This document shows positions 26,720-35,953 of a DNA stretch of 64,000 nt, piece after piece; the first letter of the stretch is position 1, and each line of letters begins with the position of its first letter. The translations under genes and the position numbers were made by a program. Below the pieces are notes generated by a model. The model saw nothing but the letters and a program-made list of their open reading frames with translations, searched no databases and was not told where the DNA came from. This stretch comes from Flavobacterium wongokense. Lineage in GTDB: Bacteria > Bacteroidota > Bacteroidia > Flavobacteriales > Flavobacteriaceae. The DNA lies in NCBI RefSeq assembly GCF_021608265.1, contig NZ_JAKIHP010000003.1, forward strand, positions 124,001 to 188,000, written 5' to 3'.

Positions 26720-26971
26720 TTATAGTTTTGTAACGTGCTTAGTTAACTTAGATTTCAAGTTAGCTGCTTTGTTATCATGAATGATATTCTTCTTAGCTAA
26801 TTTATCGATCATAGAAATAACCGCTGATAATTTTGCAGAAGCATCTGATTTATCAGTTGCCAATCTCAATGCTTTGATGGCATTACGAGTTGTTTTGTGT
26901 TGGTATCTGTTTAATACCCTTTTCTTTTCGTTGCTTCTGATTCTTTTTAAAGCTGACTTATGATTTGCCAT
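26720..26971 (-). CDS. rpsT: 30S ribosomal protein S20
   Basis: An 83-residue basic protein with the family start MANHKSALKRIRSNEKKRVLNRYQ and the TTRNAIKALR motif. S20 binds 16S rRNA early in small-subunit assembly. Length and charge are normal. It stands alone on the minus strand, downstream of the two tRNA-Glu genes and closed by the terminator at 26671. Confidence 0.97.
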   Translation of the reverse strand: MANHKSALKRIRSNEKKRVLNRYQHKTTRNAIKALRLATDKSDASAKLSAVISMIDKLAKKNIIHDNKAANLKSKLTKHVTKL

Positions 26972-27120
26972 TGTCTTTTAATTTAATTGTAATTAATATT
27001 TAAACTATTAGTAAAAAAAGAAAAACCTCCCACAATTAAAAATCACTTTGGTTTTAACTAATAAAACAAAAACGAGAGACACTTCACTTTTGTTTTATAA
27101 AACTAATTTACAACTAATTG

Positions 27121-27192
27121 TAGCCCGTAGGGGAATCGAACCCCTCTTACCAGGATGAAAACCTGGCGTCCTAACCGATAGACGAACGGGCC
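27121..27192 (-). tRNA. tRNA-Glu (UUC), copy 1
   Basis: A 72-nt cloverleaf on the minus strand: acceptor GGCCCGT / ACGGGCT, anticodon stem CCAGG / CCTGG with loop TTTTCAT (anticodon TTC), and T-arm AGGGGTTCGAATCCCCT. CCA is not encoded. Confidence 0.96.
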
Positions 27193-27214
27193 GTTTTTAA
27201 GCTTTAATGTTTAG

Positions 27215-27286
27215 TAGCCCGTAGGGGAATCGAACCCCTCTTACCAGGATGAAAACCTGGCGTCCTAACCGATAGACGAACGGGCC
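27215..27286 (-). tRNA. tRNA-Glu (UUC), copy 2
   Basis: Identical 72-nt sequence to the gene at 27121, 22 bp apart, same strand; a tandem duplicate. Anticodon TTC, no encoded CCA. An AT-rich inverted repeat at 27061-27098 past the second gene may end the transcript. Confidence 0.96.
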
Positions 27287-27368
27287 ATCTTTGCTTAAAA
27301 ATGCGGTTGCAAAAATACAACTATTTTTCAATCCCGCAAGGCTGCAACTATTTTTTTCTGAATTTTTA

Positions 27369-28847
27369 TTAATAGGCTTTTGCAAACAACACTCTACCAG
27401 TAGATTTGCCTCCTGAAAAAATGCATTTTCCTTCTTCTTCTACCCTGTCTAGCGGTATGCAGCGAATGGTTGCCTTGGTAATATCCTTAATTTTTTCTTC
27501 AGTTTCTGGCGTACCGTCCCAATGCGCAGAAACGAATCCGGTTTTGTTTTCCAATACGTCTTTAAATTCCTCAAATGAATTTACTTCTGTTACATGAGTG
27601 TTTCTGTAATCTAACGCACGATTGAATAAATCGCTTTGGATTTGTTCCAATAAATCAGAGATGTAAGCAACGATTCCGTCCTTAGATTTTACTTCCTTAG
27701 ATAATGTATCTCTTCTTGCAATTTCAAAAGTCCCGTTTTCCAAATCTTTTGGACCAACAGCAATTCGAACCGGCACTCCTTTTAATTCCCATTCAGCAAA
27801 TTTGAATCCTGGTTTTTGAGTGGTTCTATTGTCAAACTTAACAGAGATTCTTAATTTTTTGAATTGAGCTACTAAATCATTGGCCACAGCCGAAATAGTT
27901 TCAAGCTCTTCATCTGTTTTGAAAATTGGCACAATCACAACCTGGATTGGAGCCAAATTTGGAGGCAAAACCAAACCATTATCATCAGAATGTGTCATCA
28001 CCAACGCTCCCATCAAACGCGTAGAAACTCCCCATGATGTTCCCCAAACATGTTCCTGTTTTCCTTCTGCATTGGCAAACTTAACATCAAATGCTTTTGC
28101 GAAATTTTGACCAAGAAAGTGTGATGTTCCGGCCTGTAATGCTTTTCCATCCTGCATCAATGCTTCAATACAGTAAGTTTCATCAGCTCCTGCGAAACGC
28201 TCTGTTTCGGTCTTGATTCCTTTTACAACAGGTATAGCCATGAAATTCTCAACAAAATCAGCATATACATTCATCATTTGCACGGTCTCACTAATAGCTT
28301 CAGTTTTTGTAGCATGAGCCGTGTGGCCTTCCTGCCATAAGAATTCTGCTGTCCTTAAAAACAAACGGGTTCTCATTTCCCAGCGAACAACATTCGCCCA
28401 TTGATTAATCAATAAAGGCAAATCTCTATATGATTGAACCCAATTTTTATATGTTGACCAAATAATTGCCTCACTTGTTGGACGGACAATTAGCTCTTCT
28501 TCCAATTTAGCATTTGGGTCAACCATTAATTTTCCAGGGCGTGTTTCATCATTTTTTAAACGATAATGAGTAACGATAGCACATTCCTTAGCGAATCCTT
28601 CAGCATTTTTCTCTTCGGCTTCAAACATGCTTTTGGGTACAAAAAGAGGAAAATAGGCATTGCTGTGACCGGTTTCTTTAAACATTCTGTCTAATTCCGC
28701 CTGCATTTTTTCCCAAATAGCATAGCCATACGGCTTGATAACCATACAACCTCTAACTCCTGAATTCTCAGCCAAATCTGCCTTGACAACCAGTTCGTTA
28801 TACCATTTCGAATAATCTTCTTCCCTCTTTGTTAAATTCTTACTCAT
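27369..28847 (-). CDS. proS: prolyl-tRNA synthetase (archaeal/eukaryotic-type)
   Basis: A 492-residue class II synthetase without the bacterial editing insertion, as usual for Bacteroidetes. Seen in order: [23 protein letters not shown] at the start, motif 2 region [25 protein letters not shown], the Pro pocket [17 protein letters not shown], motif 3-like [17 protein letters not shown], then the anticodon-binding domain (about 300-400, [20 protein letters not shown]) and the C-terminal zinc-like domain ending RVLFAKAY. It charges tRNA-Pro. A -33/-7 promoter is visible at 28900-28930. Confidence 0.96.
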   Translation of the reverse strand: MSKNLTKREEDYSKWYNELVVKADLAENSGVRGCMVIKPYGYAIWEKMQAELDRMFKETGHSNAYFPLFVPKSMFEAEEKNAEGFAKECAIVTHYRLKNDETRPGKLMVDPNAKLEEELIVRPTSEAIIWSTYKNWVQSYRDLPLLINQWANVVRWEMRTRLFLRTAEFLWQEGHTAHATKTEAISETVQMMNVYADFVENFMAIPVVKGIKTETERFAGADETYCIEALMQDGKALQAGTSHFLGQNFAKAFDVKFANAEGKQEHVWGTSWGVSTRLMGALVMTHSDDNGLVLPPNLAPIQVVIVPIFKTDEELETISAVANDLVAQFKKLRISVKFDNRTTQKPGFKFAEWELKGVPVRIAVGPKDLENGTFEIARRDTLSKEVKSKDGIVAYISDLLEQIQSDLFNRALDYRNTHVTEVNSFEEFKDVLENKTGFVSAHWDGTPETEEKIKDITKATIRCIPLDRVEEEGKCIFSGGKSTGRVLFAKAY

Positions 28848-28899
28848 ATGAATACTTTGGCATAAAATTTGTTTAACTAATTTTAACTAAATAGTTCAG

Positions 28900-28930
28900 C
28901 AAAACTAACTATTTTTGTATAGTCCAACAA
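28900..28930 (-). promoter_or_regulatory. -33/-7 promoter of proS
   Basis: On the minus strand -33 TTG (28928-28930) lies 20 bp from -7 TAGTTTTG (28900-28907). Two bases away on the other strand is TATTTTTG (28910-28917), a likely -7 element for the divergent lipoprotein gene. The two promoters therefore overlap and may compete. Confidence 0.5.
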
Positions 28931-28946
28931 TAAAAATGCTATAGAT

Positions 28947-29900
28947 ATGAAAACTTATTTTTTTACCCGTAAAAGAATATCCATTTACGCTGTATTTGGA
29001 TTTCTTGCAATGGTAGTAACCTCTTGCGGTTCTTACCAAAATAGTTCTTATTATGATAATGATGGCGTATATGGAGATTCTCAATCCAACAAAAAACAAG
29101 TAGCCAACAACAGTAATTCAGAAAGCAATAAATATCAGGAATATTTTAGCGATTTAAACAAGGAATCTGAATCCTTTACTAATGTTGACAATTATAGTAC
29201 AGTTACCAATGACACTGTTAATAGAACTCAAAATTACAATTCAAATAATTCAAGCTGGGGAGACAATCCACAAAGTGTGACTATCAATGTTTATGACAAC
29301 AATTGGGGTTATGGGTATTGGAACAATTACTGGTACGGAAGTTACTGGGGCTGGAATAGTTGGTATGGCCCAAGCTGGGGTTGGGGCTGGAACAGCTGGT
29401 ATGGTCCGGGCTTAAGCATTGGTTGGGGATGGGGTTACCCTTATTACGGAGGATACTACGGTGGTTATTATGGAGGCTATTACAATAATTGGTATGGTGG
29501 CCATTACTACAACAATTATTATTACAATGGCGGAAGAAGAGGTTCTGCATATGCTTATTCAGGTAACAGATACGGGCGCAATTCAGTATACAATGGTGTA
29601 AGTAATGGAAGAAGAGGTAACACTTATTCAACAACCAATCCTTCAAGAAATAGTTATTTTAATGGCAACACCAGATCTAATACCAGAAATACTTATTCAA
29701 ATCAATCACAGCCAACAAGATCCTATTCAAATCAATCACAATCACAACCAACAAGAACTTATTCGACACAATCATCTGCGCCAGTTCGTAGCTATTCTCC
29801 TAGTTCATCACCAACCCGTTCTTCATCTTCATACGGAGGTGGAAGCTACAGCGGAGGAAGTGGCGGAGGAAGATCTTCCGGCGGTGGTGGAAGAAGATAA
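28947..29900 (+). CDS. low-complexity Tyr/Gly/Trp/Asn/Ser-rich lipoprotein
   Basis: A 317-residue protein with a lipoprotein signal (hydrophobic 13-25, lipobox VVTSCGS, Cys near 27). The rest is low complexity: an Asn/Ser/Asp-rich part (30-110), a Tyr/Gly/Trp-rich core (110-200, with YYGGYYGGYY and WGWNSWYGP units), a Ser/Asn/Arg-rich part (200-260), Gln/Ser/Pro repeats (NQSQ, TRSYS), and a final Gly/Ser run. No enzyme motif is present. The aromatic-glycine pattern suggests a self-associating surface or matrix coat protein. The long open frames seen in other frames here are by-products of the repetitive composition. Confidence 0.75.
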   Translation: MKTYFFTRKRISIYAVFGFLAMVVTSCGSYQNSSYYDNDGVYGDSQSNKKQVANNSNSESNKYQEYFSDLNKESESFTNVDNYSTVTNDTVNRTQNYNSNNSSWGDNPQSVTINVYDNNWGYGYWNNYWYGSYWGWNSWYGPSWGWGWNSWYGPGLSIGWGWGYPYYGGYYGGYYGGYYNNWYGGHYYNNYYYNGGRRGSAYAYSGNRYGRNSVYNGVSNGRRGNTYSTTNPSRNSYFNGNTRSNTRNTYSNQSQPTRSYSNQSQSQPTRTYSTQSSAPVRSYSPSSSPTRSSSSYGGGSYSGGSGGGRSSGGGGRR

Positions 29901-29918
29901 AAACGATTAAAATATTAA

Positions 29919-29957
29919 TATCTATGCAATTGTAAAAAGTCGCATAGATATTTTTTT
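29919..29957 (+). terminator. intrinsic terminator of the low-complexity lipoprotein gene
   Basis: Stem TATCTATGC / GCATAGATA (9 bp) with a 14-base loop, followed by seven T. Confidence 0.8.
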
Positions 29958-29978
29958 GAACTATAATAAAATTGCATC

Positions 29979-31484
29979 ATGAAAAAACTTTTACCCATTA
30001 TTATTGCCGGATTATCATTTTCAGCAATGCATGCACAAGAAACAACCGTTGATGACGCACTTCGTTATGCGGTTGAAAACCTGACTGGCTCAGCCCGATT
30101 TAGGGGTATGAGTGGGGCTTTTGGAGCAGTTGGTGGTGATTTATCTGCTATCAATCAAAATCCTGCAGGCTCCATTTTCTTTAGTAATAACTTTGCAACA
30201 CTTACTGCGTCAAGTTATAATTCCCGAAATTCTTCATTATATTACGGAACAAAAGCTAGGGAAAATGACAATTCATTAGACCTTAATCAGGCTGGAGTTG
30301 TTTTTGTATTTAAGGACAATAATCCAAAAACTGACTGGAATAAATTCACTCTTGCATTTAATTACGAAAACAACAACAATTTTAATAACTCTATATATTT
30401 CAGAGGAATAAATCCTTATAATTCAATTGACCGATACTTTTTGAGATTTGCAAATGGATTGCCTCAGGAAGGTGGAATTAAATTGGGAGTACTTCAAAAT
30501 GCTTTTTTTGGAGATTTGAATTTTATCGATCAACAGGCTCTTTTGGGTTACAATGCCTATATCTTTAATCCAGATGACGAAACTAACCTTGATAATACAA
30601 CTTACACTTCAAATGTACCAACAGCAGGTAATTATGATCAGCAAAGCTATGTTTTATCAACAGGATATGATGGGAAATTTACAGCAAACTTTGCGACATC
30701 CTATAAAGACATCCTATTTTTAGGAATCAACCTTGATTATCATTATACTGATATTGTAAAAACAATTTCGGTCTTCGAGCAATATGACACTGCAGACACG
30801 AGCGACTTAGAATCAGTGCAGTTTGATACTGAAACCCATACCTTTGGAAATGGATTCGCTTTTAATCTTGGAGCCATTGTTAAACCTACAAAAGAATTAC
30901 GACTTGGGGTAGCATATCAATCACCTACATGGTACCGACTTGAAGATGAGCAAAGACAAGCTGTCATTTCAAACAATGCGGGTGCACGTTATATTTATAA
31001 TCCGGGAATCACGATGCTTTATGATGCCTATACAGTTCAAACCCCAAGTAAATGGACGGGAAGCATTGCTTATATATTTGGTAAGAGAGGAGTCTTGAGT
31101 GCTGATGTTTCTACCAAGGATTACAGCAAAACCAAATTCAGGCCAAAAGATGATTTTTCAGGCTTAAATTCTTATATGGGTTCAGCTCTTGACAATGCTA
31201 TTGAAGTTCGTATTGGTGGAGAATACAAATACAAACAAGTTAGCTTTAGAGGTGGTTATCGTTTTGAACAAAGCCCTTATAAATTTGATCAAACTTACGG
31301 CGACCTTACAGGATATACCGGTGGTTTGGGTTATACATTTGGCGACAGCCGAATTGACTTAGCTTACTCTTATGACCACAGGATGATGAATCAAATGGTT
31401 CTTTCTTCGGGAATGCCAACTGACCTTGCAAGAATTGATAGGAAAAACCACAATGTAAGTGTGAGTTATTCCATAAACTTCTAA
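29979..31484 (+). CDS. outer-membrane transport protein (OmpP1/FadL/TodX-like)
   Basis: A 501-residue outer-membrane barrel with a signal peptide (1-19, ending MHAQ). The mature N-terminus TTVDDALRYAVENLTGSARFRGMSGAFGAVGGDLSAINQNPAGS carries the family hallmark: the hatch segment with the NPAG motif. Barrel strands run to the end. FadL-type proteins import hydrophobic molecules such as fatty acids through a lateral opening. It is followed by a terminator at 31505. The natural substrate is not deducible. Confidence 0.85.
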   Translation: MKKLLPIIIAGLSFSAMHAQETTVDDALRYAVENLTGSARFRGMSGAFGAVGGDLSAINQNPAGSIFFSNNFATLTASSYNSRNSSLYYGTKARENDNSLDLNQAGVVFVFKDNNPKTDWNKFTLAFNYENNNNFNNSIYFRGINPYNSIDRYFLRFANGLPQEGGIKLGVLQNAFFGDLNFIDQQALLGYNAYIFNPDDETNLDNTTYTSNVPTAGNYDQQSYVLSTGYDGKFTANFATSYKDILFLGINLDYHYTDIVKTISVFEQYDTADTSDLESVQFDTETHTFGNGFAFNLGAIVKPTKELRLGVAYQSPTWYRLEDEQRQAVISNNAGARYIYNPGITMLYDAYTVQTPSKWTGSIAYIFGKRGVLSADVSTKDYSKTKFRPKDDFSGLNSYMGSALDNAIEVRIGGEYKYKQVSFRGGYRFEQSPYKFDQTYGDLTGYTGGLGYTFGDSRIDLAYSYDHRMMNQMVLSSGMPTDLARIDRKNHNVSVSYSINF

Positions 31485-31504
31485 TATTTCTATTACTTTA
31501 TACT

Positions 31505-31537
31505 AAAAACCATCCTGCAATCAGGGTGGTTTTTTTA
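31505..31537 (+). terminator. intrinsic terminator of the FadL-like gene
   Basis: Stem AAACCATCCTG / CAGGGTGGTTT with loop CAAT (one wobble), followed by a T-run. Confidence 0.8.
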
Positions 31538-31578
31538 TTTTAAGGAAATGCTAACATTATAATTCGGAATAAAAAGAG

Positions 31579-31586
31579 TAATTTTG
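31579..31586 (+). promoter_or_regulatory. candidate -7 element of rimO (TAATTTTG)
   Basis: TAATTTTG fits TAnnTTTG and lies 30 bp before the ATG at 31617; no clear -33 TTG. Confidence 0.4.
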
Positions 31587-31616
31587 CACTCCCAAACAAC
31601 AATCGGGATTAAGTCT

Positions 31617-32918
31617 ATGAGAACTAAGTCATTAAAGAAAAACAAAATCAATGTCATTACACTTGGATGCTCCAAAAACACTTACGATAGTGAGGTTTTA
31701 ATGGGACAGCTGAAAGCCAGTGGCAAAGATGTGGTACACGAACAGGAAGGCAACATTGTAGTAATCAACACTTGTGGTTTTATTGATAATGCCAAAGCCG
31801 AATCTGTGAATATGATTCTTGAATATGCCGATAAAAAAGAAAAAGGCATCGTAGATAAGGTTTTCGTTACCGGATGCCTTTCTGAAAGATATCGTCCCGA
31901 CTTAGAAAAGGAAATCCCAAATGTTGACCAGTATTTTGGGACAACTGAGCTCCCTTTATTACTTAAAGCTCTTGGAGCCGATTATAAGCATGAATTACTT
32001 GGCGAACGTTTAACAACTACTCCAAAAAACTATGCTTATCTGAAAATTGCCGAAGGCTGTGACCGACCTTGCAGTTTTTGTGCGATTCCAATCATGCGTG
32101 GCAAACACGTTTCACAATCCATTGAGAAATTGGTAAAGGAAGCTGAAGGTTTGGCAAAAAATGGAGTGAAGGAATTGATTCTTATTGCGCAGGATTTGAC
32201 ATATTATGGTTTGGATTTATACAAAAAAAGAAACCTTGCCGAATTGCTTGAAAACCTTGTAAAGGTTGAAGGCATTGAATGGATTCGTTTGCATTATGCA
32301 TTTCCTACCGGTTTCCCTATGGATGTTTTGGATTTGATGAAACGCGAGCCAAAAATCTGTAATTATATCGATATTCCATTGCAGCATATTTCCGATAACA
32401 TCCTGAAATCAATGCGACGTGGCACTACAAAAGAGAAAACAACCAAACTGCTGAAAGAATTTCGCGAAGCTGTTCCGGGTATGACTATCAGGACTACATT
32501 GATTGTTGGTTATCCTGGTGAAACTGAAGAGGATTTCCAAATCATGAAAGACTGGGTTCAGGAAATGAAATTCGAAAGATTGGGATGTTTTGCCTATTCA
32601 CACGAAGAAAACACACATGCCTATTCCTTGGTAGACGATGTTCCCGAAGAAGTAAAACAAGCCCGTGCTGCTGAAATCATGGACCTGCAATCTCAAATTT
32701 CATGGGATTTGAACCAAGAGAAAATTGGGCAAACCTTCAAATGCATCATCGACAGGAAAGAAGGGCAACATTTCATCGGAAGAACCGAATTTGACAGTCC
32801 TGATGTAGATAATGAAGTATTGATTGATGCTTCAAAATTCTATGTGAAAACCGGAGATTTTGTCAATGTTAAAATCATCGATGCAACAGAGTTTGACCTT
32901 TATGGCGAACCAGCTTAA
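31617..32918 (+). CDS. rimO: ribosomal protein S12 methylthiotransferase
   Basis: A 433-residue radical SAM enzyme that adds a methylthio group to an Asp of ribosomal protein S12. The MTTase N-terminal domain carries cluster Cys in TLGCSKNTYDSE, INTCGFIDNA and VTGCLSERY. The radical SAM motif CDRPCSFC sits near residue 150, then LQHISDNILKSMRRGTT and TTLIVGYPGETEEDF. A C-terminal TRAM domain (about 370-433) ends the protein. ATG 31617 is preferred over an in-frame TTG at 31584 that overlaps the -7 element. Its 3' end overlaps the convergent barrel gene by 4 bp. Confidence 0.95.
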   Translation: MRTKSLKKNKINVITLGCSKNTYDSEVLMGQLKASGKDVVHEQEGNIVVINTCGFIDNAKAESVNMILEYADKKEKGIVDKVFVTGCLSERYRPDLEKEIPNVDQYFGTTELPLLLKALGADYKHELLGERLTTTPKNYAYLKIAEGCDRPCSFCAIPIMRGKHVSQSIEKLVKEAEGLAKNGVKELILIAQDLTYYGLDLYKKRNLAELLENLVKVEGIEWIRLHYAFPTGFPMDVLDLMKREPKICNYIDIPLQHISDNILKSMRRGTTKEKTTKLLKEFREAVPGMTIRTTLIVGYPGETEEDFQIMKDWVQEMKFERLGCFAYSHEENTHAYSLVDDVPEEVKQARAAEIMDLQSQISWDLNQEKIGQTFKCIIDRKEGQHFIGRTEFDSPDVDNEVLIDASKFYVKTGDFVNVKIIDATEFDLYGEPA

Positions 32919-33781
32919 TAACTAAAACTTATTCCGGCAACTAAAAAGTTCTTACCAAAAGCCTCCGTGTTTTTGGATGCTGCATTATGGATATAGTTTA
33001 ACCAAAGAGGCATAGTGATGCCTTTCCCTAACTCAATCTCTTTTGTGGTTTTAATTCCCAAATTGCAAAAGGAAACCTTATCATAATCAGCCGAAGAATA
33101 ATAAGCAGCTTTATTATTTAAAACAGCGCCTACAACAGGTTCTAATGCGATGCCCTGAAATGCTTTTAATGAAGATTTTTCAAAAAGTGTAAAAGTGTAA
33201 CCCAACTCAAGATAGGTTGTAAAATTCTGTTTCGGATTTTCATCATTGCTGTCATAACGGAAATCATTCCCGGCAATAAGCGTACTTATCGTAGCATTAA
33301 ATGGGTATCTGTATCCTTCTGAAAAATCGAAATACAAAATCGCATCAACTGTCTTGACGCCATTTTTTCCGTAATCAAAAAAACTGTTGTCAACACCTTC
33401 AACCTTTTCTACTGTTGCCCAATAGTAATCCCAAAGCTGGAACTGCAAAAAATCATTGATTTGATACGTCAGGTAAAAATCAATCTCCTGATACCCTTTA
33501 TAGGCTGTTCCATCAGAATAAGCATATTCTTTTTTGAAATTTGTGGTGCCCCAAAAACCCAAAGAGAACTTTGGCGTGAATGCATATTCAATTGTCGGCT
33601 GTACCGCAACATAATTTCCTCCCCAACATTGGCCCCGCCATAAATAACGGCTGACAATGTCCAGGTTTAATTCAAGTTTTTTTTCAACTTCAAGATTTGT
33701 AGTATCGGCAACTGTTTCATTTTCCTGCGAAAATATTGGGCCCGAAATGCAAAAAAGTAAAACCAGCAGTCTAAATTTCAT
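32915..33781 (-). CDS. outer-membrane beta-barrel protein (TorF-like putative porin)
   Basis: A 288-residue barrel protein: signal peptide (1-18, ending IFSQ), then LNLDIVSRYLWRGQCWGG, a start seen in TorF-family putative porins, and alternating aromatic strands to the C-terminal VAGISFSY. No enzyme motif is visible. Its start codon overlaps the 3' end of the hybrid kinase gene by 11 bp, so it is translationally coupled to that kinase. It may be its target, its sensor partner, or simply its operon mate. Confidence 0.65.
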   Translation of the reverse strand: MKFRLLVLLFCISGPIFSQENETVADTTNLEVEKKLELNLDIVSRYLWRGQCWGGNYVAVQPTIEYAFTPKFSLGFWGTTNFKKEYAYSDGTAYKGYQEIDFYLTYQINDFLQFQLWDYYWATVEKVEGVDNSFFDYGKNGVKTVDAILYFDFSEGYRYPFNATISTLIAGNDFRYDSNDENPKQNFTTYLELGYTFTLFEKSSLKAFQGIALEPVVGAVLNNKAAYYSSADYDKVSFCNLGIKTTKEIELGKGITMPLWLNYIHNAASKNTEAFGKNFLVAGISFSY

Positions 33782-35879
33782 TATAATTTTCCTTGTCTAA
33801 ATACTTATTGATCAATTCAAACAAATTGTCACGATTCAACGGTTTGGTAATATAACCATTGAATCCAGCCTCTTCAATTTTGATTTTATCATCTGATGAG
33901 GAATAAGCCGTCTGCGCAATTATTGGAAGTGCAGGACGTATTGGCCTGATTTGTTCCAATGCTTCAAAACCATTCATAATCGGCATTTTGATATCCATCA
34001 AAACCAAATCGATACCCGGATTATTGATGCAGATGTCAACAGCTTCCTGTCCATTGATGGCTCTTAGGATTTTAAAGTTTTTATGCTGCATCATTTTTTG
34101 GAACAACAGGAAATTGATGTTATCATCTTCGGCAATCAAAATCGTCTGCTCTTCCGTTTTGATAATTTCTATATTGTTAATCGGTTTTACAGTGATGTGT
34201 TCTGTTTTTGAATATTCCAACGGAATCGAGAAATAAAACGTCGAGCCTTCTCCAACCTTTGATTCCAAACTGATGCTTCCGCCAAGCAGATCGATATAAG
34301 CTTTTGAAATCGCCAATCCCAATCCGAGACCGCCAACCTTAATCGAAATATCACTGTCTACGCGCTTAAATCGGTCAAAGATGTATTTGTGATTGTCTTC
34401 ATCAATTCCCAATCCGGTGTCTTTTACGGTGAAGTTAATCAGCTCTTTGGCTTCATCAATCTCAAAACCAAAACTCACCGAACCCTTTTCGGTAAACTTA
34501 ATCGCGTTGGTCAGTAAGTTGATAATGACCTGCTTGAGCTTAATGTCGTCGGTAATGATATTGAACTTAGCCGGATTTTTACTCTTTATCAATTTGAAGT
34601 CGATGTCCTTATTCTGAACCGTAACCTTAACCGTTTCATAAAGTTCGGTTACCAGCGAATCCAGATTGATTATCGTCAGGTTTGGCGTAAGCTGGTTCGA
34701 ATCGATTTTTGACATTTCAATCAAATCATCAATGATTCCAACCAAATTTTTACCACTTTTCTCAATTACGTTAAGGTATTCCAGCTTTTCAGTTTCACTA
34801 ATCTTGGTATTCAGTATCAATTCGGTAAAACCGTTAATGGCGTTCATTGGTGTCCTGATTTCGTGCGACAGATTTGCCAGGAAGGAAGATTTCAACCTGT
34901 CGCCTTCTTCTGCCTTTATTTTGGCTTTTATCAGCTCCAGTTTCTGATTGCTGTTTTCTTCGAATAGGTTTCCAATGTAACTAAACTCACCTGTTGTTTT
35001 CTTCAGTTCCTTAATTGCTTTACGGTTGCCGGTTTCCAAAGCCCTTCTAACCAAATCCAACGGATGGTATACCAAACGGCGTGTGTAAATCAGGTTCACA
35101 ATCAAATTGATGATGAATGCAACGATGATCACATATAATAAGTTAATGGCATTTTCAAAATAAACTTCGAAATTCCTTTTAAACAAAAGCTTCGCGACAA
35201 ATTTATCATTGCTGTCCTTTAAGGTATACAGCGAAGTGATTTTGTGTTTTTGACTTGGAACATCCACATCCGTATCAAGCAATAATATGGTGGCATCGGT
35301 TAATTTCTCTAGGTTTTTAATGAATTTTATATCGATAAGGCGAACCACAAAAAAGTAACCTGAAGTTGGGGTCTTGTTTTTATTAGGGTCATTCGATGCG
35401 TGGATTGAAGCTCCGGTCACCTCCACAATTCCCTCAGGGATTTTCATGTAAAATTTATTGACTCCAGCTTTGTCCAGCAGTTCCATTTCCTTTTTCGGGA
35501 TGAAATCGATGGTTTTTATTTTTGCAGTTGGTGTACGGATGATGAAGTTTTTGTTGGCATCATAAGCTCCCAAATAATCGGCTTCGTAAATTTCCAACTC
35601 GTTGCCAATGGTTTCATTGTACCAATTGCGGTCTTTGGTTTTGGTAAAGTTTACGAATTCATCCCAATTGGTATCATTGTTAATCGCAACCAATATGGGT
35701 TTGGAATTGACTTCAAGCAGTTTTTGGATTTCGTTGTCGAATTGCTCGATGGAAGAGTGGTAAACCTGTGTTTCTGCCTTTTTGGTATAATAAAACAAAG
35801 CAAAATAAAGTAGGATGAAAAATATGCTCGAAGAGAATATTAACCAAAGTATTTTGGGAAATGTTTTTTTGACTTTCAT
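33771..35879 (-). CDS. CHASE4-type hybrid sensor histidine kinase
   Basis: A 702-residue hybrid kinase. TM1 lies at about 9-31, and a periplasmic region (about 32-240) resembles CHASE4 (NDTNWDEFVNFT, YEADYLGAYDANKNFII). TM2 is at about 243-268, then a linker, HisKA with the acceptor His in FLANLSHEIRTPMN near 338, and HATPase (about 445-555, NLLTNAIKFTEKGS, VKDTGLGIDED, GGLGLGLAISKAY). A C-terminal receiver has Asp in LVLMDIKMPIMNG near 625. No DNA-binding domain is present, so phosphate must go to another protein, or the receiver self-regulates. The barrel gene follows with an 11-bp overlap. A 16-nt motif shared with aqpZ lies upstream (35911-35926). Confidence 0.88.
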   Translation of the reverse strand: MKVKKTFPKILWLIFSSSIFFILLYFALFYYTKKAETQVYHSSIEQFDNEIQKLLEVNSKPILVAINNDTNWDEFVNFTKTKDRNWYNETIGNELEIYEADYLGAYDANKNFIIRTPTAKIKTIDFIPKKEMELLDKAGVNKFYMKIPEGIVEVTGASIHASNDPNKNKTPTSGYFFVVRLIDIKFIKNLEKLTDATILLLDTDVDVPSQKHKITSLYTLKDSNDKFVAKLLFKRNFEVYFENAINLLYVIIVAFIINLIVNLIYTRRLVYHPLDLVRRALETGNRKAIKELKKTTGEFSYIGNLFEENSNQKLELIKAKIKAEEGDRLKSSFLANLSHEIRTPMNAINGFTELILNTKISETEKLEYLNVIEKSGKNLVGIIDDLIEMSKIDSNQLTPNLTIINLDSLVTELYETVKVTVQNKDIDFKLIKSKNPAKFNIITDDIKLKQVIINLLTNAIKFTEKGSVSFGFEIDEAKELINFTVKDTGLGIDEDNHKYIFDRFKRVDSDISIKVGGLGLGLAISKAYIDLLGGSISLESKVGEGSTFYFSIPLEYSKTEHITVKPINNIEIIKTEEQTILIAEDDNINFLLFQKMMQHKNFKILRAINGQEAVDICINNPGIDLVLMDIKMPIMNGFEALEQIRPIRPALPIIAQTAYSSSDDKIKIEEAGFNGYITKPLNRDNLFELINKYLDKENYNEI

Positions 35880-35910
35880 TATGGCAGGCTAACTTTTATT
35901 TGGGACTAAA

Positions 35911-35926
35911 AGTATACTAAAATTAC
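35911..35926 (-). promoter_or_regulatory. 16-nt promoter motif shared with aqpZ
   Basis: On the minus strand GTAATTTTAGTATACT occurs here and again at 45135-45150. It holds a -7-like TAATTTTA followed by the palindrome AGTATACT. Confidence 0.4.
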
Positions 35927-35953
35927 AAAAATCCTAAACAAGTTGGAAAGATT

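Noticed and set aside
27061..27098. Intrinsic terminator after the tRNA-Glu pair
   Set aside because: An 11-bp inverted repeat ATAAAACAAAA / TTTTGTTTTAT exists but the stem is almost all A-T and no clean T-run follows; left as possible only.
29284..29910. Several long frames over the low-complexity lipoprotein
   Set aside because: They arise from the repetitive composition of the real gene and show no signal peptide, start site or motif.
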